Positions 1 to 9,039 of a DNA stretch of 64,000 nucleotides are shown one piece after another. The stretch spans positions 1-64,000 of the forward strand of contig CANQGL010000002.1 in NCBI GenBank assembly GCA_947623185.1, read 5' to 3'. Positions within the stretch are counted from its first letter, which is position 1; each line of letters starts with the position of its first letter. The stretch comes from an uncultured Lachnospiraceae bacterium. Its GTDB lineage: Bacteria > Bacillota > Clostridia > Lachnospirales > Lachnospiraceae. Below the pieces are notes generated by a model. It saw only the letters and a list, made by a program, of their open reading frames with translations. It did not search any database and was not told the DNA's origin. A program made the translations under genes and the position numbers.

Positions 1-200
1 AATAAAAAAAGCAAGGAAAACCTTGCAGAATAAGGAAAAAATTTAATTGGGATTAGTCAGCAAGTGGCAAACTCGGGTGGAAATCGGGCCCCGCGCCGCA
101 ATGATCTTTGAAGAACCCGCCGGAACGGAAAAAAGCGCTTGATTTTTAAGGATATTTATGTTATTATTTTGTCTTGTCAGAGTGACTGACAGGACAATAT

Positions 201-282
201 GGGTGGATTCCCGAGTGGCCAAAGGGGACAGACTGTAAATCTGCTGCAACTTGCTTCGGTGGTTCGAATCCACCTCCGCCCA
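201..282 (+). tRNA. tRNA-Tyr (GTA)
   Basis: Acceptor arms GGGTGGA/TCCGCCC, long variable arm, GGTTCGAATC T-loop, anticodon loop ACTGTAAAT. Confidence 0.95.
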
Positions 283-328
283 TTTGAGGAAGATGCGCGC
301 GGCCTTTGCGCCCGTACCTTTTTCCTGC

Positions 329-401
<73 letters not shown>

Positions 402-405
402 GTCC

Positions 406-476
406 GCAGGTGTGGTTCAATGGTAGAACACCAGCCTTCCAAGCTGGAAACGTGGGTTCGATTCCCATCACCTGCT
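406..476 (+). tRNA. tRNA-Gly (TCC)
   Basis: Acceptor GCAGGTG/CACCTGC, D-arm GGTTCAATGGTAGAAC, anticodon loop CTTCCAA, GGTTCGATTCC. Confidence 0.95.
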
Positions 477-505
477 GTACCAAAAGACCCGTGAGTGTGC
501 GGTTT

Positions 506-532
506 CCCGCATGGCTGCGGGCTTTTCTTATT
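506..532 (+). terminator. intrinsic terminator after tRNA cluster
   Basis: CCCGCATGGCTGCGGG hairpin followed by a T-rich run. Confidence 0.65.
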
Positions 533-647
533 TATCTTTTTTGTCTGCTTCGCCGCCCCATGTCTATGACGTTTCGCGGAGCGTGGTTCATCTCGTTTAA
601 AAAGTTGTGGAAATTGCATAAATATTCAATCTACATGAATTACTTTC

Positions 648-676
648 TTGACATTTTGCCCAAAATCCCATATAAT
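648..676 (+). promoter_or_regulatory. sigma-A type promoter of tdh-kbl
   Basis: TTGACA, 17 bp spacer, TATAAT. Confidence 0.85.
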
Positions 677-729
677 GTCTGTGTATCAGGAACCCATATT
701 CGCAAATTATTAGAAAACGGAGGAAAACT

Positions 730-1770
730 ATGGCACGTCTTATGGACGCATTGGTAAAGCCGGTCGCAGGTCCGGGCTTGGAGCTGAGGCAGGTTCCCGT
801 TCCGGTTCCGGGACCGGGCGAAGTGCTCATTAAGATCCACAAGACCGCGATCTGCGGTACGGATGTACATATCTATAACTGGGATCCCTGGGCGAGGGAA
901 CACATCTGCCCGCCTATGGTGATCGGCCACGAATATGTGGGCGAGGTCGCCGAGCTCGGCGCAGGCGTCACCGGCCTGCATGTGGGGCAGCGGGTCAGCG
1001 GCGAGGGCCACATCACCTGCGGACGCTGCCGCAACTGTCACAGCGGAAATATCCAGTGGTGTAAGGATACCAAGGGAGTGGGAGTCGACCGTGACGGCGC
1101 TTTTGCCGAGTACGTCTGCATCCCGCAGAGCAACGTCATCATCATCGACGAGTCTCTGCCGGAGGATGTCGTGGCATTTTTCGACGCGTTCGGGAACGCC
1201 ACCCATACCGCGCTCATGTGGAATCTGGTGGGCGAGGACGTTCTAATTACCGGCGCGGGCCCGATCGGCATCATCGCCGCCGGGATCTGTAAATATGCCG
1301 GCGCGCGCCGGGTCGTGATCACCGACGTAAACGAGTACCGTCTTGATCTGGCAAGAAAGATGGGAGCCGACGCCGCCGTCAACGTGGGAAAAGAAGATCT
1401 TCACGAGATCATGAACAAACAGGGACTGGTAGAGGGATTCGACATCGGTCTGGAGATGAGCGGAAACGGAGCCGCGCTCAGCCAGATGTTCTCCGTGATG
1501 CGTAACGGCGGCAAGATCAGCCTTCTGGGCATTTCCAACCTGCCGGTATCCATCAACATGAACCAGATCATCACCAAGGGACTTACCCTGCAGGGCATCT
1601 ATGGCCGGAAGATGGACAACTGGCACCAGATGAGCTACATGGTGCAGGGCGGCCTGGATCTGACGCCGGTCATCACGCACCGGTTCCACTATACACAGTT
1701 CGAGGAGGGATTCGCCGCCATGAACAGCGGAAAGTCCGGCAAGGTCATCCTGAACTGGGAAAAAGAATGA
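730..1770 (+). CDS. tdh: L-threonine 3-dehydrogenase
   Basis: 346 aa zinc alcohol dehydrogenase: CGTDVHIYNWD, GHEYVGEV, CGRCRNC Zn motif, GAGPIG; followed by kbl. Confidence 0.93.
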   Translation: MARLMDALVKPVAGPGLELRQVPVPVPGPGEVLIKIHKTAICGTDVHIYNWDPWAREHICPPMVIGHEYVGEVAELGAGVTGLHVGQRVSGEGHITCGRCRNCHSGNIQWCKDTKGVGVDRDGAFAEYVCIPQSNVIIIDESLPEDVVAFFDAFGNATHTALMWNLVGEDVLITGAGPIGIIAAGICKYAGARRVVITDVNEYRLDLARKMGADAAVNVGKEDLHEIMNKQGLVEGFDIGLEMSGNGAALSQMFSVMRNGGKISLLGISNLPVSINMNQIITKGLTLQGIYGRKMDNWHQMSYMVQGGLDLTPVITHRFHYTQFEEGFAAMNSGKSGKVILNWEKE

Positions 1771-1783
1771 AGGAGGATGAGAG

Positions 1784-2971
1784 ATGAAAAAAGCTTATGA
1801 ACATTACCGCGCCGAGCTTGAAGCGATCCGCGAGGCCGGAACATGGAAGGACGAGCGCATCATCATTACCCCGCAGCGCTCCCGCATCGACACGACGGCG
1901 GCCAAGCGCGTGGTGAACCTGTGCGCCAACAATTATCTCGGCCTGTCCGATAACAGGGAGCTGATCGAGGCGGCGAAAGCCAGTTACGACGAGTGGGGAT
2001 TCGGGCTCAGCTCGGTCCGCTTTATCTGCGGAACTCAGGATATCCACAAGCAGCTGGAGCGTAAGATCGCCGAATTCCTGGGCATGGAGGACGCGATCCT
2101 CTATTCGTCTTGTTTCGACGCGAACGGCGGCCTGTTCGAGACGCTGCTGGGACCGGATGACGCCATCATTTCCGACGAGCTGAACCACGCCTCCATCATC
2201 GACGGGGTCCGGCTTTGCCGCGCAAAACGCTACCGTTACAAAAACAACAACATGGAAGATCTGCGCGTCCAGCTTGAAGCCGCGGACGCCGCGGGCGCAA
2301 AGATCAAGATGATCGCCACGGACGGCGTATTCTCCATGGATGGCTACATCGCGAACCTTCAGGGCATTTGCGATCTGGCCGACGAGTTCGACGCGCTGGT
2401 GATGGTGGACGACAGCCACGCAGTCGGCTTTATGGGCGATACCGGCCGCGGGACGCCGGAATTCTGCGGCGTCCAGGACCGGGTGGACATTCTTACGGGT
2501 ACGCTGGGGAAAGCCCTGGGAGGGGCGTCCGGCGGATATACGGCGGCGAAGAAGGAGGTCGTGGATCTTCTCCGGCAGAGGAGCCGTCCATATCTTTTCT
2601 CCAACACGCTGGCTCCGGCCATCTGCGCCGCCAGCATAAAGACTCTGGAACTGCTTACCGCTTCTACCGCGCTGCGTGACAAGGTCCATGAAAACGCGGC
2701 CTACTTCCGTGAGCAGCTGGGCAAGGTCGGATTCGACGTTCTTCCGGGTCATCATCCCATCGTCGTCGTCATGCTTTACGACGCCAAGGTCGCCGGGGAA
2801 TTTGCGGCGCGGATGCTGAAGAAGGGCGTTTATGTGGTCGGATTCTCCTATCCGGTGGTGCCGCAGGGCAAGGCGCGTATCCGCACGCAGGTCTCCGCGG
2901 GCCACAGCAGAGAGGATCTGGATTTTGCCGTTCAGTGCTTTGCTGAGGTCAAGGCAGAGATGGGACTTTAA
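1784..2971 (+). CDS. kbl: glycine C-acetyltransferase (2-amino-3-ketobutyrate CoA ligase)
   Basis: 395 aa alpha-oxoamine synthase: [37 protein letters not shown]. Confidence 0.94.
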   Translation: MKKAYEHYRAELEAIREAGTWKDERIIITPQRSRIDTTAAKRVVNLCANNYLGLSDNRELIEAAKASYDEWGFGLSSVRFICGTQDIHKQLERKIAEFLGMEDAILYSSCFDANGGLFETLLGPDDAIISDELNHASIIDGVRLCRAKRYRYKNNNMEDLRVQLEAADAAGAKIKMIATDGVFSMDGYIANLQGICDLADEFDALVMVDDSHAVGFMGDTGRGTPEFCGVQDRVDILTGTLGKALGGASGGYTAAKKEVVDLLRQRSRPYLFSNTLAPAICAASIKTLELLTASTALRDKVHENAAYFREQLGKVGFDVLPGHHPIVVVMLYDAKVAGEFAARMLKKGVYVVGFSYPVVPQGKARIRTQVSAGHSREDLDFAVQCFAEVKAEMGL

Positions 2972-2983
2972 AGAAAAAAACGG

Positions 2984-3014
2984 GGCGCCTGCCGGAGACG
3001 GCGGGCGCCTTTTT
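2984..3014 (+). terminator. intrinsic terminator after kbl
   Basis: GGCGCCtGCC-loop-GGCgGGCGCC hairpin followed by TTTTT. Confidence 0.8.
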
Positions 3015-3068
3015 GGAATACTCTGAAAAACGGGAAAAATACACCCGCAAAAAACGGGAAAAAAGTCC

Positions 3069-3097
3069 TTGACAATTCAGGAGCGTTGAGATATAAT
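3069..3097 (+). promoter_or_regulatory. consensus sigma-A promoter for tRNA-Gly(GCC)
   Basis: TTGACA, 17 bp spacer, TATAAT, about 27 bp upstream of the tRNA. Confidence 0.88.
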
Positions 3098-3123
3098 GTC
3101 TTTGCTGAACGGAAACAGCACAT

Positions 3124-3195
3124 GCACGAGTGGCTCAGTGGTGGAGTATCGCCTTGCCAAGGCGAGGGTCGCGGGTTCGAATCCCGTCTCGTGCT
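3124..3195 (+). tRNA. tRNA-Gly (GCC)
   Basis: Acceptor GCACGAG/CTCGTGC, anticodon loop TTGCCAA, GGGTTCGAATCCC T-arm. Confidence 0.95.
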
Positions 3196-3208
3196 CTTTC
3201 CGAAAGGT

Positions 3209-3243
3209 GGGAAACCTCGATTTTACGAGGTTTCCCTTTTTTT
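3209..3243 (+). terminator. intrinsic terminator after tRNA-Gly(GCC)
   Basis: GGGAAACCTCG-atttta-CGAGGTTTCCC followed by T8. Confidence 0.92.
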
Positions 3244-3397
3244 TGTGTCTTGCATTTGTACTACAAAGTACTACAACTCAAATTGCATTAGATTTTAACG
3301 CATATGTCGTTTCACTGTCGTATGCGTTATAAAGGTAACCTAGAGTAGTTGTAAGTTCCGCATGACTACAGTTTGACTACAGGTCATACAGCACCGG

Positions 3398-3490
3398 CCT
3401 TCCGGTCGTATAACTTCTCAGTCATAGGACTTTCCGGCCATACGCTTTCCGGTCATACGCTTTCCGACCGTATGACTTTCCGGCCATATG
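3398..3490. repeat. degenerate tandem repeat, six copies of a 15-16 bp unit (consensus about CTTTCCGGTCATACG)
   Basis: Manual alignment: CCTTCCGGTCGTATAA / CTTCTCAGTCATAGGA / CTTTCCGGCCATACG / CTTTCCGGTCATACG / CTTTCCGACCGTATGA / CTTTCCGGCCATATG. Confidence 0.85.
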
Positions 3491-3502
3491 CCGTCCCGCC
3501 TG

Positions 3503-4816
3503 TCAATAGAATACCTTCGCCTGTCCCTGACCGCGAGCCAGGATCTTTTTCTGTATCGCCGCGCCCTCGTCGAGCAGGGCGGCCTCGTCCATCACAAGTT
3601 TTCCGTTCTCTTTTAGGAACACGCCGTCGACCATCGTGTAAAGCACATTGGATGGCTCGCTGCTGTAAAGGATCGAGGTGACCGGATCATAGACCGGCCA
3701 TGTATTCGGCTTTTTGAGATCCCAGATGACGAGGTCGGCCGCGTATCCGGGTTCGATACGGCCGGAATGGAAGGAGAACGCCTGATGGCCGTGCATCAGA
3801 GCGCGCCAGACGTCGTTCGTCAGGTAGGTGCAGGGATCGTTCTCGGTGAACTTTCCGAGCAGGGCGAAATACCGCGCCTGTTCGCAGGTGTTTAACGTGT
3901 TGGAGCTCGCCGCGCCGTCGGTACCGAAACTGAAATTGAGCTGCTCATGCTTTTTGAAGACCAGCCCGGTCCCCATGGCGAGTTTCTCGTATGTCTTCGG
4001 ACAAAGGCCGAACCATGTATCCGGACCGAGTAACGGAAGATCGTCCTCGGTGATCCAGAGCCCGTGCGCGATCACGACGTTCAGATCGAAAGCGCCGCTC
4101 TCGGCCAGCATGACGAAAGGCGTTTTCCCATAGGCGGCAAGGCTTTGCTCGACCTGTTCGCGCGTTTCGGAGACGTGCAGGTGCAGGTTCAGCTTCAGGT
4201 CTTTTGCCCGGTCCACGATCCGCTTCAGAGTGGGCGGCGGGCAGGTGTAGGGCGCGTGCGGCCCCATGCGGAAGGAAACGCGGCCGGAGACGTTACGGTT
4301 CTTCTCAAAGAAATCGCTGACTTCGTCGAGCCGCGCCTCAAAATTCGGCGCCGTGCCGAATACGGTCGGAGCGAGGTCCGCGCGGATCCCTGTGTCCAAC
4401 ACCGCCTGCAGAACGGCCTTTTCCTCAAAGTAGTGGTCGACGAAAGCGGTCACGCCGCAATTCAACATTTCCGCGATCCCGAGTTTGGTCCCGACGTAGA
4501 CGTCCTCGGCCTCCAGCTTGCTTTCATAGGGGAAGATCCGCTCGTTGAACCATGCGTCGGCGTCGACGTCCTCCGCGATCCCCTTGAAAATGTTCATCGC
4601 GCAGTGACAGTGGAGATTTGTAAGGCCGGGCGTCACATAATAGGAGTCGCAGTCCACGACCCGGTCGAAGTTTCCGGACGCGGGATCCGTATCCGGCGAC
4701 GGCGCGCCGACGGATACGATCTTGCCGTCCGCGATAACGATGTCCCGGTTTTTGAGGATCTCACCCGTTTCCGTGATAACGGAAGCGTTTTTTAAGAGAA
4801 TTTTCTTTGATGCCAA
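3503..4816 (-). CDS. amidohydrolase family protein (MTA/SAH deaminase-like)
   Basis: 437 aa; PGLTNLHCHCAMN, LHLHVSETREQ, AHGLWITEDDL, FGTDGAASSN metal-site motifs. Confidence 0.87.
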   Translation of the reverse strand: MASKKILLKNASVITETGEILKNRDIVIADGKIVSVGAPSPDTDPASGNFDRVVDCDSYYVTPGLTNLHCHCAMNIFKGIAEDVDADAWFNERIFPYESKLEAEDVYVGTKLGIAEMLNCGVTAFVDHYFEEKAVLQAVLDTGIRADLAPTVFGTAPNFEARLDEVSDFFEKNRNVSGRVSFRMGPHAPYTCPPPTLKRIVDRAKDLKLNLHLHVSETREQVEQSLAAYGKTPFVMLAESGAFDLNVVIAHGLWITEDDLPLLGPDTWFGLCPKTYEKLAMGTGLVFKKHEQLNFSFGTDGAASSNTLNTCEQARYFALLGKFTENDPCTYLTNDVWRALMHGHQAFSFHSGRIEPGYAADLVIWDLKKPNTWPVYDPVTSILYSSEPSNVLYTMVDGVFLKENGKLVMDEAALLDEGAAIQKKILARGQGQAKVFY

Positions 4817-4941
4817 GCTATCACCTTCTTTTCATTTGATTGTGTATGTGTTAAAATGTATCGTGTCAGAGGGAGAACAGGCGGCCGCGGAGCGGACCTG
4901 TGTTTCCGCCGGACACTAACTTTTTTACCGGAGATGCGATT

Positions 4942-5856
4942 ATGAAACAAATACTTGTCATTGGCTCCACCGTGGTGGACGTTACGATCCGCCTTGACCG
5001 ACTGCCGAAAACGAGCGAGGACGTTCATGTGCTGAAACAGAGCATGTCGCTCGGCGGCTGCGCTTACAACATTTCGGATACCATCCGCAAGTTCGGCGCG
5101 CCCTATATCCTGTTCTCGCCGGTCGGGACCGGCGCGTACGGCCAGTATGTCGAAAAAGCGCTGGCGGAAAGAGGGCTTAAAAGCCCGCTCCCGAAACCCG
5201 ATCAGGAAAACGGCTGCTGTTACTGCTTTATCGAGGATGGCGGCGAGCGGACCTTTATCTGCTATCACGGGGCGGAATATCTGTTTTATCCGGAATGGTT
5301 CGACCGGATCGATGCGGATACGATCGACAGCGTCTACATCTGCGGACTTGAGATCGAAGAGACCACCGGCCCGAATATCGTCGATTATCTCGAAAAGCAT
5401 CCGGAATTTCGGATCTTCTTCGCGCCCGGCCCGCGCATCTTAAAGATCTCGGAGGAACTGCTGGAGCGGCTTTTTAAGCTGCACCCGATCATCCATCTGA
5501 ACGATACCGAAGTCATGCAGTACACCGGGGAAGCGACGATCGAGGACGCAGCCCGCAAACTCTTCGGGCGCACGGGAAATACGGTCATCGTGACGCTCGG
5601 TGAGAATGGGGCCTATTACGAAGCCGGAACGGAGCGCGGCCATATCGCCGGCGTCAAGGCGCACCAAATCGATACGAACGGAGCCGGGGATTCCCATGTG
5701 GGCGCGGTCATGGCCCGCATGTATCAGGGCTATTCCGTCAAAGACGCGATCGCCGACGCGAACCGGGTGGCGGCTGCCGTGGTGGAAACGAGCGGCACGC
5801 TGCTTTCGGATGAGGCGTTCGCCAGGCTGGGGCTTTCGGACGTCGGGGAACGCTAA
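4942..5856 (+). CDS. PfkB family carbohydrate/nucleoside kinase
   Basis: VIGSTVVDVTIRLD N-motif, GGCAYNIS, DTNGAGDSHVGAVMA C-terminal PfkB signature; start chosen at MKQILVIG. Confidence 0.9.
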   Translation: MKQILVIGSTVVDVTIRLDRLPKTSEDVHVLKQSMSLGGCAYNISDTIRKFGAPYILFSPVGTGAYGQYVEKALAERGLKSPLPKPDQENGCCYCFIEDGGERTFICYHGAEYLFYPEWFDRIDADTIDSVYICGLEIEETTGPNIVDYLEKHPEFRIFFAPGPRILKISEELLERLFKLHPIIHLNDTEVMQYTGEATIEDAARKLFGRTGNTVIVTLGENGAYYEAGTERGHIAGVKAHQIDTNGAGDSHVGAVMARMYQGYSVKDAIADANRVAAAVVETSGTLLSDEAFARLGLSDVGER

Positions 5857-5987
5857 ACTCGTCCGTTTCGCCGGGGCTCGTGTTTCGCCGGGACACTCGG
5901 GAAACTTCGTTTCCCTCGTTCGCTTCCATTATATCGCATTTATAGATCCGCGTCGAGAGCGAAATCAAAAACAGAAAGAGGCAGTCT

Positions 5988-6569
5988 GTGAAGGTTTGTA
6001 TTTTGCTGGGGAGTCCCAGAAAGAACGGAAATACGGAACGGCTTACGGAGCCGTTTTTCAGGAGGATGGAGGAGCGGGGCAATACCTGCGTCAGGATCCG
6101 ACTGTACGATAAGACGCTGAACCCCTGCCTGGCCTGCCGGAGCTGCCAGCGCGACTGGTCCGTGTTCGGCTGCCCGCAGCGCGACGATATGCAGGAGATC
6201 TTCGACCGGGTCGCGGAGTGCGATCTTCTGGTGCTTGCGACGCCGATCTACTCGTGGTACTGCACACCTCCGATGAAGGCGGTCCTGGACCGGCTCGTCT
6301 ACGGCATGAACAAATACTACGGGGAAAAGAGAGGACCTTCCCTGTGGGCCGGAAAGCATGTGGCTCTGATCACGACCTGCGGCTACCGTCCGGAGCGGGG
6401 AGCGGATCTGTGGGAAGAGGGGATCCGTCGCTACTGCAAGCATTCGGCGCTCGTTTACGAGGGGATGCTGGCGGAACGGCATCTGGGCTATAATACGGAA
6501 TTTATGGACGCGGAGAAGGAGAAACACGCGGCGGAGTTTGCGGACCGTCTTTGCGCGATTTGTAAATAA
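5988..6569 (+). CDS. flavodoxin family / NADPH-dependent FMN reductase
   Basis: GSPRKNGNTERL, CLACRSCQRDWSVFGCPQRDDM, ATPIYSWYCTPPMKAVLDR; GTG start. Confidence 0.87.
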   Translation: MKVCILLGSPRKNGNTERLTEPFFRRMEERGNTCVRIRLYDKTLNPCLACRSCQRDWSVFGCPQRDDMQEIFDRVAECDLLVLATPIYSWYCTPPMKAVLDRLVYGMNKYYGEKRGPSLWAGKHVALITTCGYRPERGADLWEEGIRRYCKHSALVYEGMLAERHLGYNTEFMDAEKEKHAAEFADRLCAICK

Positions 6570-6662
6570 TCGGACATAAAAACGTAAGAAAAAAGATAAA
6601 GGAACGAAAGGAACCCCTGCTATAATGAGACCTGTCAGAAAATGGAACGGAGGAGACAGGTT

Positions 6663-7454
6663 ATGAAAAAGAGAAACATTCTGGCGGCGATCGGATGTGT
6701 TCTGGCAGGGATCACGGCGCTTTCCGGCTGTTCGTCCACGGTGACTGCGACGCCGGTCCCGGATGTTATCCAGGTCCGGACGGTGGAAGACGGGGCGAAT
6801 ACGATCACGATAAACAGCACCGAGACCGTGGAGGTCGTTCCGGACATGGCGCAGGTCACGTTCACCGTCATGACGGAAAACAGAGACGCCGAGGAGTGCC
6901 AGCAGGAGAACGCGGAGAACCTTGACCGGCTCCTGGCGCATCTTGCGGAGCTCGGCTTTAAGGAGAATTCGATCCGGACTTCCGGATTTTCCCTTGATCC
7001 GCAGTACGACTGGAGCGGAAATACGCGCAGGCTCACGGGCTATGAGATGCGCACGCAGGTGACGGTGACGGACATTCCGCTGGATACGGTCGGCAGCCTT
7101 TTGACGAGCGGCATCGCGAACGGTGCGAACGAGATCGATTCGGTGTCATATTTTTCAAGCAAATACGACGAGGCGTATGAGGAGGCCCTTGCAAAGGCCG
7201 TGGAGCTCGCGCGCGGCAAGGCGGAGGCTCTCGCAGAGGCGAGCGGACGCGCGACCGGTGCGGTCGTCGGCATCGAGGAGCACAACGACAGCCAGAGCGG
7301 ACGCTACGTTTTCGCGGATATGGACCGCGCGGTAAAGAACATGGCGACGGAGGACGCGGCGGCTTCGGGAGCTTCGATGAATGTCATGCCCGGAGAAATG
7401 CAGGTCCAGGCCTCCATCACGGTCGAATTCGGGCTCGTGGATGCGCAGCCGTGA
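6663..7454 (+). CDS. SIMPL domain (DUF541) lipoprotein
   Basis: Lipobox-like ALSGCSS, INSTETVEVVPDMAQVTFTV, TGYEMRTQVTVTD; start at MKKRN. Confidence 0.85.
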   Translation: MKKRNILAAIGCVLAGITALSGCSSTVTATPVPDVIQVRTVEDGANTITINSTETVEVVPDMAQVTFTVMTENRDAEECQQENAENLDRLLAHLAELGFKENSIRTSGFSLDPQYDWSGNTRRLTGYEMRTQVTVTDIPLDTVGSLLTSGIANGANEIDSVSYFSSKYDEAYEEALAKAVELARGKAEALAEASGRATGAVVGIEEHNDSQSGRYVFADMDRAVKNMATEDAAASGASMNVMPGEMQVQASITVEFGLVDAQP

Positions 7455-7571
7455 CCGCGGCGTTGCCATTTGACAAAACGCCGGTCATCTTGTATCATGA
7501 TCTCATAGGCACAGAGTGCAGAAACCCCGCGAACGGCGGGGCATCATAAAGGACCAGAAGGAGACGGCGAA

Positions 7572-8090
7572 ATGAAAAATCCTGTTATTACGATCGAAAT
7601 GATGAACGGCGACGTGATCAAAGCGGAGCTTTATCCGGATGTCGCGCCGAATACGGTAAATAACTTTATAAGCCTGGTAAAGAAGGGATTCTACGACGGT
7701 CTGATCTTTCACCGCGTGATCAAGGGCTTTATGATCCAGGGCGGCTGCCCGAACGGGAACGGGATGGGAGGCCCCGGATATTCGATCAAAGGCGAATTTA
7801 CGCACAACGGTTTCCAGAACGATTTGGCGCACACGCCGGGTGTGCTCTCGATGGCGCGCGCGATGAACCCCAACTCGGCGGGTTCCCAGTTCTTCATTAT
7901 GCACGCGGACGCTCCGTATCTGAACGGGGAATATGCGGCGTTCGGCCAGGTGATCGAGGGCATGGACGCGGTCAATAAGATCGCGGAGGTCCGCACGGAT
8001 TACAACGACCGTCCGATGAAGGAGCAGAAGATCAAAACGATCACGGTCGAGACGTTCGGCGAGGAATATCCGGAGCCGGAGAAGTGCTGA
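7572..8090 (+). CDS. peptidyl-prolyl cis-trans isomerase, cyclophilin type
   Basis: FHRVIKGFMIQGG, NSAGSQFFI, AFGQVIEGMDAV. Confidence 0.94.
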   Translation: MKNPVITIEMMNGDVIKAELYPDVAPNTVNNFISLVKKGFYDGLIFHRVIKGFMIQGGCPNGNGMGGPGYSIKGEFTHNGFQNDLAHTPGVLSMARAMNPNSAGSQFFIMHADAPYLNGEYAAFGQVIEGMDAVNKIAEVRTDYNDRPMKEQKIKTITVETFGEEYPEPEKC

Positions 8091-8881
8091 TGCAGGAGAT
8101 CAGATATACGGAAATAAACGGGAAGAAAACGGAGATTTTGATCTCCGACGACAGGGAGGCTCTCCTGGCCGCGAAGGCGGCCGGGAGGGCCATTATTGGC
8201 GTTGGGCCAAATACGTTTGGGATCGCGCCGTATGCGGTGCAGGATCCCGGGGATGCGGACGATACGTTTCTGGAACGGACCGCGCGGCGGCACCTCGGGC
8301 TCCCGTGGCGGATCTGCGAGACAAAACGGCTCCTGATCCGGGAGATCTACAAGGACGATTTTGACGTGATCTGGCAGGAGAGGATCGGGCGCGGTTTCGG
8401 AACGGTCGAGGAACTCGAGGCGTATACCGAAAACCACTATAAATTTTATGAATTCGGATTCTGGGCGGTCGTCGAGAAGGAAAGCGGGGAACTGGCCGGA
8501 GTCGCGGGCCTGACGGTGCCGCGGGGCAAAGACGGAGAGCAGGAAGAAGATTTCGTGCGGCTCGTCCGTCCGTGGCCCGGGCCCACGGAACAGGAAGCGG
8601 GAAACAGTCCGGGATCTGCGCCTGCCCGTCACGCGGGCCCGGAAGCGGGAAACAGCCCGGATTTGGAACTTGCCTATCACATTTTCCCGCGGTTCAGGCG
8701 GAAGGGCTATGCGCATGAGAGCTGTCTTGCGATCATGGAATACGGGCACAGGGAACTGGGCGCGGAAAGATACCTCGTGCGGATCCGCCGCACGAACGCC
8801 GCCTCGCTTGCTCTGGCGGAAACGCTCGGATTTTCGGAAGAAACGGATGAAAAAAACAAAAAAGTATTGCAAAAGGGGTGA
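8084..8881 (+). CDS. GNAT family N-acetyltransferase
   Basis: C-terminal GNAT pattern ELAYHIFPRFRRKGYAHESCLAIMEYG / IRRTNAASLALAETLGF; N-terminal ~80 aa unassigned. Confidence 0.8.
   Translation: MLMQEIRYTEINGKKTEILISDDREALLAAKAAGRAIIGVGPNTFGIAPYAVQDPGDADDTFLERTARRHLGLPWRICETKRLLIREIYKDDFDVIWQERIGRGFGTVEELEAYTENHYKFYEFGFWAVVEKESGELAGVAGLTVPRGKDGEQEEDFVRLVRPWPGPTEQEAGNSPGSAPARHAGPEAGNSPDLELAYHIFPRFRRKGYAHESCLAIMEYGHRELGAERYLVRIRRTNAASLALAETLGFSEETDEKNKKVLQKG
8593..8662 (+). repeat. in-frame direct repeat inside the GNAT gene (about 22 bp unit, 48 bp period)
   Basis: GGAAGCGGGAAACAGTCCGGGAT and GGAAGCGGGAAACAGCCCGGAT encode EAGNSPG / EAGNSPD. Confidence 0.85.
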
Positions 8882-8968
8882 GGAATACTGTATATTAGAT
8901 ACAGTATACAAACACAGGATCAGGAACCTGTGAGAAAACCTGCGTTTCCCTTCTGAAACGACCGCCGC

Positions 8969-9016
8969 GGACACATGACGAAGCGGACACACGGCGGAGT
9001 GGACACACGGCGGAGC
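8969..9016 (+). repeat. three tandem copies of a 16-bp unit upstream of ispE
   Basis: GGACACATGACGAAGC / GGACACACGGCGGAGT / GGACACACGGCGGAGC. Confidence 0.85.
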
Positions 9017-9039
9017 GGGAAGACGTGCCGGGAGGAATC

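Noticed and set aside
3398-3490. CRISPR array
   Set aside because: Units are contiguous and degenerate with no spacers, and there are no cas genes
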